Shown here: one piece after another, positions 17,705 to 24,957 of the stretch | Position numbering within the stretch: the first letter of the stretch is position 1 | Layout: the number at the start of each line of letters is the position of its first letter | Source: Bacteroidales bacterium | Lineage (GTDB): Bacteria; Bacteroidota; Bacteroidia; Bacteroidales; UBA1402 | NCBI GenBank assembly: GCA_021373135.1 | Contig: JAJFTH010000003.1 | Coordinates: 744,001-808,000, forward strand | DNA length: 64,000 bases | Reading direction: 5' to 3' | Notes under the pieces: generated by a model | Seen by the model: only the letters and a program-made list of their open reading frames with translations | The model's database searches: none | Told to the model about the DNA's origin: nothing | Position numbers and translations under genes: made by a program

Positions 17705-17865
17705 GGCTCTAATTCTTTTCTGACTTCATTAGATGTAATAAGCTTTAATTCAAAGTTTTGCATAATTATATGTTTTAAGTTGTTTGCAAAATCGTGTGAA
17801 CAACGACCTTTTTTCAAAGATAACAATTATTGTTATTAATTAGTAACCTTGCTTTTTATCTCTAC

Positions 17866-17981
17866 TTCGGTACTTTGGTACTTTGGTAAAGGTATATCTC
17901 AGATATACCGTACCGAAGCAGCCCCGTTTAGTTTGGTTCGGTATTTACCGAACTACCGAACTGATTACCGAACTGATTACC
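17866..17981. repeat. TTCGGTA/TACCGAA cluster, candidate replication origin
   Basis: The heptamer TTCGGTA occurs six times in either orientation: 17,866, 17,911, 17,937, 17,946, 17,954 and 17,966. TTCGGTA-TT-TACCGAA (17,937-17,952) is a palindrome, GGTATATC-TCA-GATATACC (17,891-17,909) is a perfect hairpin nested inside TTCGGTAC/GTACCGAA (17,866-17,917), and GGTACTTT is repeated in tandem at 17,869-17,885. Half of the cluster lies in the 3' end of repA, encoding GNQFGNQFG. Confidence 0.6.
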
Positions 17982-19160
17982 ATAGTCAAACGGAATGGAT
18001 GAATCGCCCTGGATCATACTATATAAGGTTAAGTTGGAATGTTTTACCTCTGCTTTAACCCAACCCTTTTGCTGATAAAAAGTCGGAAAATCCCTTGAAG
18101 GCTTATCTGACACATCAAATTTGGTCTGAACAAGATGCTCGAACTGATTTCTGGAAAATTTGCAGCCAAAAGGCTTGAAAATTTCCTTCAAGAATTCCTT
18201 ATGGATGCTGTCATCATAGGATTGAGGAACCTTTGGAACCTTAGCACAAGTCTTGCCACTTATAAGTTTATCAAAGTCCACCCTGTTGCCTGTATCAGAG
18301 AAGCAAAAGTTTTCATCCATTTTAAGGACATACGAGGAAGTTTTGGCTTCGGCAGGCAAGTAGTTACCTTTTACAATGCAAAGATGCCTCTGACTGGGGT
18401 TGATTTTATCCTGACGAAGTTCGATTACCAAACGGGCTTTAGCTTCAATACCCTGAGATCCGATTGAATTGTTTTTAGATGGTGCTAAATCTTCAGTACG
18501 TTTTCCAGTGTGGTGTAAAAAACAAACCGAACATTTATGTCTTACAGCCAACTGACTATATTGGTTAAGAAATGGACGAACCTGACTGTTTTGGTTTAGG
18601 TCTTTATCATTAAATACATCTCCAAGCGAATCCACTATGACCAAATCTGCGGGATTTGCAGTTAGAGCCTCATCAAGGGTATTTACAAGGTCAGATGTAT
18701 CGAAAATGAACTGGATATTTTCAGCTTCTTCCTGTGTCATCAACATTGTGTCATTCTGTTTATTTAAAAGGAAAGCAATAGCCATTTCATCATCCTCGGA
18801 AGATACAACAAGACATCTCTTGTGTTTGCCATTATAAGCATGGTTAAGGAATGGTTTTCCACAAGCCACACTCATACCCATTTGACGCAAAAGCATTGAT
18901 TTTCCAGTGTCAGAAGCTCCTACAAGCATACTTATGCCAACCATAGGAATCAGTTTATCAAAAAGCATCGGTATTTCGGACACTTTTAGATTCAGTAAAT
19001 CTTTACCTGAGTAAAGTTTAGAATTTGACGAACAAATATTTTTTTTAATGTTAAAATCGCTTGTGGATGTAATAATATCAATTACCTTTGTCGAAGCTGT
19101 TAAGGATGCGACATTTGGAAATGTTGAGATAGGATTTTGTGGAAAATTTGTCTCTAACAT
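17928..19160 (-). CDS. RepA-type RecA-fold replicative ATPase (AAA_25)
   Basis: 410 aa from the ATG at 19,160, which shares its A with the TGA of the upstream gene (a TTG one codon earlier is possible). Walker A GASDTGKS and Walker B LVIVDSLGDVF are clear; FLHHTGK and the 'SSEDDE' strand belong to the hexameric helicase family related to plasmid RSF1010 RepA. The C-terminal 130 residues are specific to this element and end in a GNQFGNQFG repeat made by the origin-like DNA. It probably unwinds or loads at the adjacent origin with the SF3 helicase. Confidence 0.85.
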   Translation of the reverse strand: MLETNFPQNPISTFPNVASLTASTKVIDIITSTSDFNIKKNICSSNSKLYSGKDLLNLKVSEIPMLFDKLIPMVGISMLVGASDTGKSMLLRQMGMSVACGKPFLNHAYNGKHKRCLVVSSEDDEMAIAFLLNKQNDTMLMTQEEAENIQFIFDTSDLVNTLDEALTANPADLVIVDSLGDVFNDKDLNQNSQVRPFLNQYSQLAVRHKCSVCFLHHTGKRTEDLAPSKNNSIGSQGIEAKARLVIELRQDKINPSQRHLCIVKGNYLPAEAKTSSYVLKMDENFCFSDTGNRVDFDKLISGKTCAKVPKVPQSYDDSIHKEFLKEIFKPFGCKFSRNQFEHLVQTKFDVSDKPSRDFPTFYQQKGWVKAEVKHSNLTLYSMIQGDSSIPFDYGNQFGNQFGSSVNTEPN

Positions 19161-19465
19161 CAATTAATCTCCTTATATTTTAATGATTTGGTTACTTCGT
19201 CTGAAAATGCAAACAGTTTGCCACCTGTAAAGTAAACTGGGAAAATGTTTTTATTACGAAGTTTTTGAGCCGTAGATGGTGCGATGCCAAGATACGATGC
19301 TATTCCTCTGATTCCTTTAAGTTTAATTCTTTCTTGGGTTTGAGTTTCTTGTTGAGGCTGTTGATATTGTGATTGTAGTTTCTTTGAAACTGCATCTGCA
19401 AGGGTATCAATGAAGTAGTTCAGCATTTCTGACGGATTAAAATCCTTTTGGTAGGTATTTGTCAT
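19160..19465 (-). CDS. Small HTH protein, DUF3853-like
   Basis: 101 aa. A Gln-rich linker (QQPQQETQTQ) separates an N-terminal helix from a winged-HTH of the excisionase/MerR type: GIRGIASYLGIAPSTAQKLRNKNIFPVYFTGGKLFAF. The family is common in Bacteroidota integrated elements directly before repA. Probable role is regulation, excision or loading. Its stop overlaps the repA start (TGATG), and its own start overlaps the previous gene by 4 bp, so the three are translationally coupled. Confidence 0.8.
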   Translation of the reverse strand: MTNTYQKDFNPSEMLNYFIDTLADAVSKKLQSQYQQPQQETQTQERIKLKGIRGIASYLGIAPSTAQKLRNKNIFPVYFTGGKLFAFSDEVTKSLKYKEIN

Positions 19466-19704
19466 TCTTCAGGGATATTTAGTCCAAGTCGTTTTCTGAC
19501 TAATTCAATGTCAAAAATTAACTTTCTACCAGTTCCTGGTTGCATGTAACAACCAGAAAGTTTTTCATTTTTGATTTTTTGTCCAGTCGGATGACTGACT
19601 CTCAAAAATGCGCATAAGCCTGATAATCCATAGATATACCGATTTGAGATAAGTAAACCCTGCGAGGCGCATTCATTAAAATTAATAATTTCTTTTTCCA
19701 TCAT
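19462..19704 (-). CDS. Small HTH protein, DUF3853-like
   Basis: 80 aa, homologous in layout to the next gene: YGLSGLCAFLRVSHPTGQKIKNEKLSGCYMQPGTGRKLIFDI is a winged-HTH with the turn at S-H-P-T-G. The two probably arose by duplication. It is the first gene of the replication operon and stands 41 bp from an exact two-box promoter. Candidate excisionase or repressor of the operon; sequence does not tell which. Confidence 0.8.
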   Translation of the reverse strand: MMEKEIINFNECASQGLLISNRYIYGLSGLCAFLRVSHPTGQKIKNEKLSGCYMQPGTGRKLIFDIELVRKRLGLNIPEE

Positions 19705-19744
19705 TTTTTTTAGATTAAACTATAGACGTATTAACTAATATTAA

Positions 19745-19775
19745 CAAAGATAGTTAAAAAATGTGAATATGCAAA
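19745..19775 (-). promoter_or_regulatory. Promoter of the element's replication operon
   Basis: On the minus strand TTTG (19,775-19,772), a 19-nt spacer and TATCTTTG (19,752-19,745) match the Bacteroides promoter exactly. It reads into the HTH-HTH-repA-primase genes. Confidence 0.8.
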
Positions 19776-19949
19776 ACTTTTTGAGAGAAAAATTCATTAA
19801 AAAGAGAAATTAATTTACATGACAAAAAATCTTTTGTTAATATTTGACGGTTTTAGGGGCTTTGATTATAGCATATATTTTTTCACAAATAAGCCCCAAT
19901 TGTTAGTCGAGGCTTAAAAAAAATCAAATAGGGGAGAACTTGCCTTCTT

Positions 19950-21278
19950 TTATTTAGGAGTGGCAAGAAGCAAGGAATTAAATTTGAAAATTTCTTCACG
20001 TGAGAAGTCCCCGATATACCCGCCTGTTACATTTTTTGTAGTGTGTCCCATAGCTTGTGATATGTATTTCTCAGGTACTAATTTGGAGTGAGCGAGGTTT
20101 GTGGCAAAGGAATGACGCGCCCAAGTCATTGAGATTTTGACGGGTAGTTCTAAACTTTTGCAAACAACCTCCAAGCGATCTTTTATATTGCTGTTTTCTT
20201 GTGAGATGAGTTTTTTTATTTTAACCTCGTCTTTTTCATTGCCTAAAATTTTAGGAAAAACCCGCTTTCCCTCTTCGGGTTTAGCTGCATATTTCTTTAA
20301 TATTTTATTCAGTTCTGGGTTAATGGGGATTATAACCTCAATATCTTCGTCGGTAGTGGCAGCGGTCTTTTTGCGTATAAATTTAAGCTCAGTCTCGCCA
20401 CTTTCAAAGTAGTGCTTATTATAGATCAATAAGGCCATATCAGCAAGGTTGAGGCCGTTACCAAGATAACTGAACATCCAGTAATTAATCGCTTCGTGTT
20501 TGGCCGCTTTGGTTGCTTTTGACCAATTTTCAGGTGCGGTAAAGTTCAATAGTTTTTTGATGGTTGGAATATCAATGTGTTCATCTCTTCGGCTCTTGCC
20601 CTTTTGAATGACGATTTTATTCTTGTCGCCTCTTTTTTTATCTTTTCCAAATGGGTATTGAGTCGCCTTGATGTACCCCTCCTGAATACATTCATTGATT
20701 GCAACTCGGCAGGCTCTCATATATATGCCTGTTGTGGTATTGCTTAACCCGTCTGCTTTCATCTTGTCAATCCATTTCTGAATTAAGGGTGTGTCAATAC
20801 GGTTAAAAGCGATATTGGTGCCTAAATACTTTGTAAATGAGTTTAGTGCGCCTGTATAACTATTTGCGGTTCCGATTCTGTCTTCTTTTATAAGGCTGTT
20901 GATTATTCCCTGCCAAACGTCTGAAAAATTACCCTTACTCTTGCCTGTCAATTCTAATTTTAGTTTTTCCAAGGTGAACTCGTCTTTACCCTGAAGCTTT
21001 AGTATGGATGTCTTTACCTTATTATATATGGCAAGCTGCATTTCTTTTTCCTTGTATAATTCCCCGCCTCTATTTGTTCCTTTTCCAGTCGCCTTAGAAA
21101 GTTTATCCCATCCATCAGGAATAGTACATCTAAATCCGGTGCGATAGTATATAGTTCTTCTGTTTTGATTGATGCGAACTGCAACTGGAAGATTTTCTTC
21201 TCCTTTTCGCGTGTCAAGTGTTAAAGCTATAAATACGGTTTCCAGTTTTTCGGAAATAATCGGAAGGATTGCTTTCAT
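19950..21278 (-). CDS. Tyrosine recombinase (integrase) of the tRNA-Met element
   Basis: 442 aa. N-terminal arm-binding domain (about 10-115), core-binding SAM-like domain (115-215), catalytic domain from about 235. Catalytic residues visible: Lys303/304 (FIRKKT), Arg388 (TWARHSFAT), His412 (MGHTT) and nucleophile Tyr421 (GGYIG). The position normally held by the first Arg is Asn274 (FSYLGNGLNLAD). It lies beside attR, as usual for a tRNA-specific integrase, and one arm-type repeat is 15 bp upstream of its start, so it may repress itself. The 245 bp after its stop contain a GGGGCTT/AAGCCCC repeat and the replication promoter. Confidence 0.95.
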   Translation of the reverse strand: MKAILPIISEKLETVFIALTLDTRKGEENLPVAVRINQNRRTIYYRTGFRCTIPDGWDKLSKATGKGTNRGGELYKEKEMQLAIYNKVKTSILKLQGKDEFTLEKLKLELTGKSKGNFSDVWQGIINSLIKEDRIGTANSYTGALNSFTKYLGTNIAFNRIDTPLIQKWIDKMKADGLSNTTTGIYMRACRVAINECIQEGYIKATQYPFGKDKKRGDKNKIVIQKGKSRRDEHIDIPTIKKLLNFTAPENWSKATKAAKHEAINYWMFSYLGNGLNLADMALLIYNKHYFESGETELKFIRKKTAATTDEDIEVIIPINPELNKILKKYAAKPEEGKRVFPKILGNEKDEVKIKKLISQENSNIKDRLEVVCKSLELPVKISMTWARHSFATNLAHSKLVPEKYISQAMGHTTKNVTGGYIGDFSREEIFKFNSLLLATPK

Positions 21279-21292
21279 CGTTTTATTAGTTT

Positions 21293-21316
21293 GGTGAAAT
21301 CAAGGTGAAATCACAG
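21293..21316 (+). repeat. Right arm-type repeat (tandem GGTGAAATCA)
   Basis: GGTGAAATCA at 21,293-21,302 and 21,304-21,313, then CAG. Matches the left copy with one change in the linker base. It lies between the integrase start and attR. Confidence 0.6.
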
Positions 21317-21435
21317 ATTTATAATGGGATAAAACTACATAAAACAAAACATATATGCAAATGATTAATAATAAATATATTAGAATATTTTAAAGGTGTA
21401 ATTCATTACAGGATATTACAGGATAAAACGGTTCT

Positions 21436-21484
21436 GCATGATTCATAATCATGAGGTCCCCGGTTCAATCCCGGGTCTCGCTAC
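21436..21484 (+). repeat. attR: 49-bp tRNA-Met 3' fragment
   Basis: Identical to 11,745-11,793. It lacks the 5' 26 bases of the tRNA, so it is a fragment and not a second gene. It marks the right end of the element. Confidence 0.95.
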
Positions 21485-21545
21485 AAGAAAAGACCAAACA
21501 CCTAAAAGAAGTACATGAATCCACTCCGGAAAGTCTTGCCAAAAA

Positions 21546-22151
21546 CTACTTCATCTTTATAAAAGTATCCGTTTTTGAGAACCCATCATTGTCAATATAA
21601 TCATGAAACTGTTTCCTGGTGAAATCTATTTGGTACGTAGTTGTATCTATGGGTGATTCGTTGATTTTCTCCAACGTTTCCAGTTCCTCTTTTGTAGAAA
21701 TGGATCCAATGGTCAGTAAGCCTTTCTGCAGTTTTAACTTCTGCACATACCATGAATTTTTATCATATCTGGAATTTAGGAAATAATAGCCTTTGTATTT
21801 TTTCATTACATTGTCTTCAGAGAAACTGAAAATTGTATCTATATCGACAATATGTTCAACGACTGAGTCACCTTCCAGTCTGTATTTTTTCCTTTCCTCT
21901 GTTGTCATATTTTCCCAATCAAGGCTACCTCTCAACTGCTTAACGTCATAATCATATTTGAGAATGATTCTTTCCCGGTCGATTGTCAGGCTTGTAATTC
22001 CATCTTTACAAATGTAATGGCCAATCAATTTCCTGGGAATGACAGTCAGACTGTCGATACCTTTGGGCTGAGGTTGGTTGAAAGTCACTACAGGTCCGCC
22101 ACAGCCAATCAGTGCAAGAAATAATACCGGAATTAACAATATTCGTTTCAT
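21546..22151 (-). CDS. Putative lipoprotein, unknown function
   Basis: 201 aa. Signal MKRILLIPVLFLALIGCG puts the lipid Cys at 17. The mature protein has short beta-rich stretches (LIGHYICKDGITSLTIDRERIILKY; KGYYFLNSRYDKNSWYVQKL) suggesting a small barrel or lipocalin-like fold, but no family is recognised. It lies just outside the right end of the integrated element, so it belongs to the chromosome, 67 bp after pabC on the same strand. Confidence 0.75.
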   Translation of the reverse strand: MKRILLIPVLFLALIGCGGPVVTFNQPQPKGIDSLTVIPRKLIGHYICKDGITSLTIDRERIILKYDYDVKQLRGSLDWENMTTEERKKYRLEGDSVVEHIVDIDTIFSFSEDNVMKKYKGYYFLNSRYDKNSWYVQKLKLQKGLLTIGSISTKEELETLEKINESPIDTTTYQIDFTRKQFHDYIDNDGFSKTDTFIKMK

Positions 22152-22218
22152 AATGACACTATTTTAAGTTAAATGCCTGAAAAAAACAGAATGAAAAGTG
22201 CTGTAAATTTTGTATTGA

Positions 22219-22809
22219 TTAATAAAATATGGAAACCAAAGATGTAGTCTCAAAATCCAGCATGGCATTGATGGGCTTTGCTGCAGTGAAGTTCTTTAAT
22301 TCAGAAGGGCTTATCTTCGCTTCAGTTATAATGCCCTCGGCTAGTAAACGTTGCCTTTGTGTTCCGTTCAGTAAAAAAGTATCAGGAGTCATCCACTTTT
22401 TCCCGTCAAAAAAAACAATGTTTGAATAAGATGTATCTGTAATGTGGTCATCCCTGACAATCAGAATATCGTCAGCATAGCCTTTCATGGTCATTAAGCG
22501 ATCAAAAGCAAAGCGATTCTCATACTTGTAGGCATATGCTATATCATTGCCTTCCACCAACTGCAAAGTGCTCACATTTTTTGGTGTATAAAGTTGAAAT
22601 TCAACTGCCTCTATCTGTTTTCCGTAAAGTACGCGACATTTGTAAACATCGTTCAGCAAAGAATCCGGCACTGCAATAAGTTGCTCCAGATCCACCTCTT
22701 CGTTAATTCCGAACAATTGATTTCTGGTCTCATTGAATCGTTTGTTGTGCCATTCAATGTTTTGTAATTTTCTGTTCTGAAGCTTAATGCTTTCTACTAA
22801 ACGGTACAT
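22219..22809 (-). CDS. pabC: Aminodeoxychorismate lyase (class IV aminotransferase fold)
   Basis: 196 aa, on the short side for the family (about 230-290). The class IV signature is present: IVRDDHITDTSYSNIVFFDGKKWMTP with the PLP-contacting Glu/Thr-Ser-Asn segment, and LLNGTQRQRLLAEG. The Schiff-base lysine is probably in KCRVLYGK or in AYKYENR; I cannot fix it. It releases pyruvate from aminodeoxychorismate to give 4-aminobenzoate for folate. The gene overlaps pabB by 26 bp, which supports the role. Confidence 0.8.
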   Translation of the reverse strand: MYRLVESIKLQNRKLQNIEWHNKRFNETRNQLFGINEEVDLEQLIAVPDSLLNDVYKCRVLYGKQIEAVEFQLYTPKNVSTLQLVEGNDIAYAYKYENRFAFDRLMTMKGYADDILIVRDDHITDTSYSNIVFFDGKKWMTPDTFLLNGTQRQRLLAEGIITEAKISPSELKNFTAAKPINAMLDFETTSLVSIFY

Positions 22810-23770
22810 ATATTTTTTTTAGCATTTCATCGTATTCGTCATCCAGATTACTGAAAGCTGTAATACCTCCACCACTTTTATAAACCAGGCCCTGAGCTGT
22901 TTTCTCTATAAATCGAATCATGACAGCACTATCCAGGCTTTGACCGTCAAAAACTCCAAAAGCGCCTGTATAGAAGCCTCTATCATATGTTTCGGCATTC
23001 AGAATAATTTCAACAGTCTTGTTTTTGGGAGCACCGGTAATGGATCCTGCAGGCAAAAGTTTAAAAAGGATATCCCCGATTTCAGCATTGTAATTTTTTG
23101 GCAGCGTTCCGGAAATTTCAGAACTCACTTGCAGTAACTTGCCACTGTCTGTTGTCAGTTCATCAACATAGCGAAATCTTACAACTTGCACATTTTCCGC
23201 AACCATACTTAGGTCGTTACGGATCAAGTCAACGATGGTGCAATGCTCTGCCTTTTCCTTTGGGTTGTTCATGATCGTTTCACAGGCATTGGGTAAAGTG
23301 GCATCGATGGTTCCTTTCATGGGGAACGAAGATATAACTCCTTTTTCTATCCGAAGAAAAGTTTCAGGAGAAAATACCACAAACTGATCCTTGTACAACA
23401 GTTTATACTTTGCTTCCGCTTTTTGAAATATTTGTCTTAAATCACAGTTTAAATGTATTGGCGTTTCACAGGTCAGGTTTACCAGAAAGCTATTGCCCTT
23501 CTTTATTTCTGAGACGACCTGATTGAATTGAGTTGCATAAGCATATTTTGAATAACCATCATGCGAAATCGACACCTCTTCACTAAAATCAGGCGATTGG
23601 GTTTTCTTGACCGAATAATGTTCCATTTCAAACTGAATCTCAGCAGAATCAATCTCATCCAATGGCAAAACGAGGTTATTATGTTGTTTGAAATCAATCA
23701 TAAAGAAAAAAGGACGTTGCTCTTTTCCGAGTTCATTCATTAAAATATTGGTCTTTTCCTTATTCGACAT
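22784..23770 (-). CDS. pabB: Aminodeoxychorismate synthase component I
   Basis: 328 aa from the ATG at 23,770 (MSNKEKTNILMNELG). An upstream in-frame extension of 51 codons has no family resemblance and is left out. Chorismate-binding motifs: GNSFLVNLTCETP, FPMKGTI, EHCTIVDLIRNDLSMV, and LLPAGSITGAPKNKTVEII. It aminates chorismate with ammonia from a PabA-type glutaminase, which is not in this window. It is the first gene of a pabB-pabC pair. Confidence 0.9.
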   Translation of the reverse strand: MSNKEKTNILMNELGKEQRPFFFMIDFKQHNNLVLPLDEIDSAEIQFEMEHYSVKKTQSPDFSEEVSISHDGYSKYAYATQFNQVVSEIKKGNSFLVNLTCETPIHLNCDLRQIFQKAEAKYKLLYKDQFVVFSPETFLRIEKGVISSFPMKGTIDATLPNACETIMNNPKEKAEHCTIVDLIRNDLSMVAENVQVVRFRYVDELTTDSGKLLQVSSEISGTLPKNYNAEIGDILFKLLPAGSITGAPKNKTVEIILNAETYDRGFYTGAFGVFDGQSLDSAVMIRFIEKTAQGLVYKSGGGITAFSNLDDEYDEMLKKIYVPFSRKH

Positions 23771-23950
23771 TTTTTCTATGTTTTGATTTGCGAAAATAAT
23801 ATAATTCTGCCAAAGTCTCCAATCACAGGACTGCATAAACGAAAAATAATCTGTGACAATCTGTTGGTTGTGGCTATGAAATACCCAGATACAGTTCAGA
23901 AAATATTTTGAAGTTGCTGCCAATACAAAACCGGTAGAATAGGCAAGGTA

Positions 23951-24086
23951 TTCATTGCGTATGATCTTTTCAAAAATGCTTCTGTAGAATCATTCAACGC
24001 AAAAATTAAAACTTTTAGAGCTATATATAGAGATGGTCAGGAATATCAGTTTCATCCTTTACAGATTAACGAAAATTTATGCATAG
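23951..24086 (+). pseudogene. C-terminal remnant of an IS transposase
   Basis: One frame reads FKNASVESFNAKIKTFRAIYRDG; after a frameshift the next frame reads NISFILYRLTKIYA and stops at 24,084-24,086. This is the C-terminal end of Bacteroidota ISL3/ISAon1-type transposases (…ASAESFNAKIKAFR…FFLFRLTKIYA). Nothing of the rest of the transposase is visible, so this is a scar. Confidence 0.7.
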
Positions 24087-24142
24087 TCCACATGTTTTTC
24101 ATTTGATCCTTTATTGGTTCGACAATCCCAATTAATTTATTT

Positions 24143-24166
24143 CAGCCTTTAAAGAAAGGCTGTTTT
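24143..24166 (+). terminator. Hairpin with T-run after the transposase remnant
   Basis: CAGCCTTT (24,143-24,150) and AAAGGCTG (24,155-24,162) pair around AAAG and are followed by TTTT. It has terminator form and may be the old end of the insertion sequence; it isolates the methyltransferase gene from upstream reading. Confidence 0.55.
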
Positions 24167-24243
24167 CAAGTTATTTTCTATCTTTACTTTTTAATCGGGA
24201 AAATCCCGTCAATTCGTTTGTTGAACAAAATTAATATCATGTT

Positions 24244-24822
24244 ATGCATAAAGAATCGTTTGAAATAATGCGATACATTGTTGATACCTATTTAGATAAA
24301 AACAAGAAATTAGAAATACTGGATGTCGGTAGTTATGACGTAAATGGATCTTATAAGTCCTTGTTTCAAAACCCAAATTGGAGTTATTGCGGACTTGATA
24401 TTGTAGAAGGGCCTAATGTTGATATTGTTTCAAAAGGTTTATATGATTTTGGTCTGGATAAACAATTTGATGTAGTGATATCCGGCAACTGCTTGGAACA
24501 CGTCGAAGCTCCCTGGAAATGGATTCAGGAGGTTCATCAAATAGTAAAAAAAGGAGGTTTGGTATGCATTATCACCCCATTTTCAGTACCCGAGCACAGA
24601 TATCCCATAGATTGCTGGAGAATTCTACCGGATGGCTATAGATACTTATTGGAAAAAGAAAGTGATTTTACTATACTGGAAACGAGATTTAATATATCCA
24701 AGGCTCGTTATAAATTTAGAAATAAGAAACTGACAAACAGATTTGCACCCAAATGGCTCCGGAAATATTATTTCAAAAAAGTAAATATTGATGATGTTTT
24801 TGTAGTGGCTACGAAAAATTAG
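24244..24822 (+). CDS. Class I SAM-dependent methyltransferase
   Basis: 192 aa. Motif I ILDVGSYDVNGSY, the acidic loop YCGLDIVEG, and motif IV FDVVISGNCLEHVEAPW (post-I and C-H-E-H form as in Methyltransf_11). The substrate is not indicated; the KYKFRNKKLTNRFAPKWLRKYYFKK basic C-terminus is unusual. Neighbours do not form an obvious pathway, though the family is often linked to cell-surface glycan or lipid modification. It lies right after an IS scar and terminator, so it may have been acquired. Confidence 0.82.
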   Translation: MHKESFEIMRYIVDTYLDKNKKLEILDVGSYDVNGSYKSLFQNPNWSYCGLDIVEGPNVDIVSKGLYDFGLDKQFDVVISGNCLEHVEAPWKWIQEVHQIVKKGGLVCIITPFSVPEHRYPIDCWRILPDGYRYLLEKESDFTILETRFNISKARYKFRNKKLTNRFAPKWLRKYYFKKVNIDDVFVVATKN

Positions 24823-24957
24823 ATTCGAACGGATAACATTCATAATCATATCATGTCCTAAGATTAGGCAGGCATTACATTGTCGTTGATTGCTCAGATT
24901 GTGCCTTAAATCACAAATATTATTCATAAATTTATCCGAATTTCAAACGCATGAAAG

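Larger units (their letters stand above)
11745..21484. mobile_element. 9.7-kb integrative element in tRNA-Met, satellite-like
   Basis: The segment is bounded by the 49-bp direct repeat. The integrase sits beside the right end and is transcribed inward. The minus-strand core is int, then HTH-HTH-repA-primase-TerS-like, followed by divergent regulation and cargo (lipoproteins, LRR protein), and ends with a head-closure-like and a small membrane protein. Both ends carry a tandem GGTGAAATCA repeat. No relaxase, type IV secretion, capsid, portal or large terminase gene is visible. Base composition is more AT-rich than the flanks. It is an integrated, probably replicating element; satellite status is inference. 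Confidence 0.9.

Noticed and set aside
21436-21484. Second tRNA-Met gene
   Set aside because: Only the 3' part is present; it is the right attachment site.
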